Shown: positions 6,007 through 7,773 of the stretch, piece after piece
Position numbering within the stretch: the stretch's first letter is position 1
Layout of the letters: the number at the start of each line of letters is the position of its first letter
Assembly (NCBI GenBank): GCA_947373775.1
Contig: CANBZE010000073.1
Coordinates: 1-7,773 of the forward strand
DNA length: 7,773 nucleotides
Direction of reading: 5' to 3'
Origin: Alphaproteobacteria bacterium
GTDB lineage: Bacteria; Pseudomonadota; Alphaproteobacteria; Micropepsales; Micropepsaceae
The notes under the pieces: generated by a model
The model's input: the letters and a program-made list of their open reading frames with translations, nothing else
Database searches by the model: none
What the model was told of the DNA's origin: nothing
Translations under genes and position numbers: made by a program

Positions 6007-6276
6007 TCAGCGCGCGCCGGTGAGCAGGTCCCCAGCGTAATAGGCCATGCCCGCGGTGATCGCGCCGGCCGCCACATACGGCAGATAGCTTTGCGGATAA
6101 TGCAGCCAGCCCAGGATCAGTATGGGGTCGAATCCCGCCAGCCTTGAGAAGGGCGACACGAACCATGCAAACACCAGGCCCGCGCCTGCGCCCGCCACGA
6201 TCAGCGCGGCCCAGGTCACCAGATGCCGGTGCTGCCAGGTGAGAGGGTTGAGTCCGCGATCCATGGGCCGGATCAT
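6007..6276 (-). CDS. Small two-helix membrane protein, hypothetical
   Basis: An 89-residue protein with no family I recognise. It has a polar basic start (RGLNPLTWQHRH), a clear hydrophobic helix at about 18-41 (LVTWAALIVAGAGAGLVFAW), a short loop, and a second hydrophobic stretch at about 50-84 rich in aromatic and small residues. Two starts fit, ATG 6276 and ATG 6264; neither has a good ribosome binding site, so the longer is given. It lies 52 bases downstream of the M56 peptidase gene on the same strand and could be transcribed with it. Reality as a gene is supported by the protein-like membrane pattern, the tight packing with neighbours and the absence of a better competing frame, but short length keeps the confidence moderate. 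Confidence 0.6.
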   Translation of the reverse strand: MIRPMDRGLNPLTWQHRHLVTWAALIVAGAGAGLVFAWFVSPFSRLAGFDPILILGWLHYPQSYLPYVAAGAITAGMAYYAGDLLTGAR

Positions 6277-6328
6277 AACACAGTGCAGCGGCGTTACGGG
6301 TTATCTGAAGTTCCCGCCAGGCGCTAAC

Positions 6329-7714
6329 TCAAAAGCAAATCGTCCCGGCTGTGACGTTCATCGTCCCGGAGACGAGGCTGCGCGGACTGCAGGAGCCCGC
6401 CCGCTTGGCGCGTTCCCTGTCATAGTCTGTGGCCAGGGTTTGCCCGTCAGGCATCAGCACGAGACCGCGATGCTTGATCTGGTCCCATTCGCCTTGGGTC
6501 AGGCAAACCTCGGGACCCATAAGGCGGGAGTTCTGCAATTGCTGCGGGGCGCGGCAAACCTTTGCTTCTTCTTGCGGCTCGGCTGGAAGCTGCGGCGCGG
6601 CGATGACGATCAATGACGGCGTGGCCGGTATCTCCCGTTCGCTGAGTGTGCGGGCTTCCACCTTCAACAGTGGTTCCACCGTACGCGCCGCAGGATGTGT
6701 CCGATGCCGGGTGGTGCTGACGGGCGTGGCGGTGGCGGCCGTTGTTGCCACCGGCGCCGGCGGCAACAGCGCGGTGGCCAGGCGCTGCATCAGTTCTGCG
6801 GGCGGGGCCGCGCGCAGGCCGCCGGTGACCAGGGGCCCCGCGATCGCGATCAGCAGCAATCCCGCCAGCGTCAGCTTGCGCAAGGTATCGACATCTTCCA
6901 GATCGGGCCTGGCCATGATGGCCTCCACGCGCCGGCCCAGATCCGCGCCGGCCACGCCGGAGGCGCAGGCCAGCGGCGAACGCAGATACAGGCGGCACAC
7001 CCGCAGGATCGCCTGCGCATATTCCAGGGGGTTTTGCCCGCCCGCCAGCACACTTTCGTCGCAGGCCGCTTCGCGCTCCGCGACCAGGCGCGCGCCGATG
7101 AACCAGACCAGCGGATGGAACCAGAAAACTGCCTCTACCAGCATGTGCATCGCCGCCATCAGATTGTCGCGGCGGGCGTGGTGGCACAATTCATGGCGCA
7201 GGATGGCGTCGATCTCGCTGCCGGAAAGCTGCTGGAAGATGCCTTCGGGCAGAAGGATTACGGGGCGCCAGATGCCCACCAGTCCCGGCTCCATCAGGGC
7301 CGGCGTGGTACGCACGGGCACCGCCAGCGCGAAGGGCAGGGCTTGCCCATTGCGCGCGATGACCGACAGGCGATGCCAGCGCAGCAGCCAGATGCCGGCG
7401 ATCGCGGCCGCGCCCAGTGCCCAGACGATGGTCACAAGCGTGAGCCACGGCAGATGCTCCGGCGCGGCGGCGGAGAAGGGCATGGCGACGGGGCGCATGC
7501 GGGTCAGAACCGCGAAGGATTCCGCCGGCACGGGTTGGACGAAAGCCATGCGCCCCAGCGCGGTGAGCAGGGAAAAGGGCAACAGGAATTTCAGCGACGC
7601 TGTCAGCCAAAGCGCGTAGCGGACGCGCGCGCTGTTATTGCGGAAAAGCAAAGTGAGAACAGTGACGACGACCGCAACCAGGGTGGATTGCCAGAGATGG
7701 TCGAACACGCTCAC
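6329..7714 (-). CDS. M56-family membrane metallopeptidase (BlaR1/MecR1 type) without a penicillin-binding domain
   Basis: A 461-residue zinc peptidase of the BlaR1/MecR1 family, which senses envelope stress and triggers loss of a BlaI-type repressor. Membrane helices lie at about 8-24, 34-54 and 90-111, with two more near 186-207 and 281-298. The cytoplasmic catalytic site shows H174-E-L-C-H178 (RHELCHHARRDN) and a downstream E215-x3-D219 (EREAACDE), giving the third zinc ligand. Beyond the last helix (about 300-461) the usual beta-lactam-binding transpeptidase-like domain of BlaR1 is absent. Instead there is a proline/threonine-rich linker (about 317-385) and a short segment with paired cysteines, C387-R and C404-L-T-x2-E-W, then C442 and C460 close to the end, which should be periplasmic. 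Translation starts at GTG 7714, overlapping the preceding stop as GTGA, so it is coupled to the repressor-like gene. The target and signal are not evident; beta-lactam sensing is not supported by the sequence. Confidence 0.92.
   Translation of the reverse strand: MSVFDHLWQSTLVAVVVTVLTLLFRNNSARVRYALWLTASLKFLLPFSLLTALGRMAFVQPVPAESFAVLTRMRPVAMPFSAAAPEHLPWLTLVTIVWALGAAAIAGIWLLRWHRLSVIARNGQALPFALAVPVRTTPALMEPGLVGIWRPVILLPEGIFQQLSGSEIDAILRHELCHHARRDNLMAAMHMLVEAVFWFHPLVWFIGARLVAEREAACDESVLAGGQNPLEYAQAILRVCRLYLRSPLACASGVAGADLGRRVEAIMARPDLEDVDTLRKLTLAGLLLIAIAGPLVTGGLRAAPPAELMQRLATALLPPAPVATTAATATPVSTTRHRTHPAARTVEPLLKVEARTLSEREIPATPSLIVIAAPQLPAEPQEEAKVCRAPQQLQNSRLMGPEVCLTQGEWDQIKHRGLVLMPDGQTLATDYDRERAKRAGSCSPRSLVSGTMNVTAGTICF
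7711..7714 (-). other. GTGA stop/start overlap
   Basis: On the minus strand GTGA (7714-7711) contains both the GTG start of the M56 peptidase and the TGA stop of the upstream gene. This four-base overlap fixes the peptidase start and indicates translational coupling of repressor and protease. Confidence 0.8.
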
Positions 7715-7773
7715 GGCTTCTTGTCTCCGGCCAGTTCGCGCAAGTGCCGTTCCACCTGCTGCACATCGTCCAA
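7711..7773 (-). CDS. 3' end of a probable BlaI/MecI-type repressor gene (partial)
   Basis: Only the last 20 codons and stop are in the window, encoding LDDVQQVERHLRELAGDKKP, a charged helical tail. The TGA (7713-7711) overlaps the GTG of the M56 peptidase as GTGA. Genes placed this way directly before M56 peptidases are nearly always BlaI/MecI winged-helix repressors, and a short charged helix is a common end for them. The DNA-binding domain is outside the window, so identity rests on context. Confidence 0.6.
   Translation of the reverse strand: MDDVQQVERHLRELAGDKKP

Noticed and set aside
6429..7619. Long plus-strand open frame of 396 codons
   Set aside because: It is antisense to the M56 peptidase, whose HELCH motif and coupled start are clear. 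The plus-strand translation is rich in R/S/A/P without domain structure, typical of a shadow frame in GC-rich DNA.

Overview
The window is a GC-rich stretch (about 60% by eye) with densely packed genes. It most resembles a Gram-negative alphaproteobacterium. That placement is an inference, resting on FNR/FixK-type operator sites, alphaproteobacterial-looking kinase and universal stress protein (Usp) sequences, and a BlaI/M56 peptidase pair. No species can be named from the sequence. There are no tRNA, rRNA, CRISPR or insertion-sequence signals.

Layout, right to left along the minus strand. (a) At 6329-7773 lie the last 20 codons of a probable BlaI/MecI-type repressor and, in GTGA overlap with it, a BlaR1/MecR1-type M56 membrane metallopeptidase. 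A small two-helix membrane protein follows at 6007-6276. (b) At 5455-5985, on the plus strand and convergent with that small gene, is a conserved-looking two-helix membrane protein of unknown function. (c) Between 5311 and 5454 is a divergent control region with two FNR/FixK-type 14-mers. One is a nearly ideal palindrome, and the other sits exactly where a class II activator should sit for the leftward promoter. (d) From 5310 leftward runs a probable transcription unit: two tandem-domain universal stress proteins, a VIT1/CCC1-type iron/manganese transporter, a large membrane hybrid histidine kinase, and a stand-alone response-regulator receiver domain overlapping the kinase stop codon. The unit ends at 41, next to the window edge.

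Taken together, block (d) reads as a low-oxygen or redox-stress module. An FNR/FixK-family activator would switch on the stress proteins (and perhaps the divergent membrane protein). The VIT protein would move Fe2+/Mn2+ out of the cytosol, and the kinase/receiver pair would provide signalling. Co-transcription through the 81-base gap before the kinase is assumed, not shown.

The most unusual item is the kinase N-terminus. If translation begins at GTG 2774 rather than at ATG 2621, the protein carries a four-cysteine motif (C-x2-C-x4-C-x3-C-P-L-G) of the kind that binds an Fe-S cluster in the glutamate synthase small subunit and dihydropyrimidine dehydrogenase. It lies directly before the first membrane helix. 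That would make it a candidate Fe-S redox or oxygen sensor kinase of a type I do not recognise. The competing reading is that the same DNA is a 5' leader holding a hairpin.
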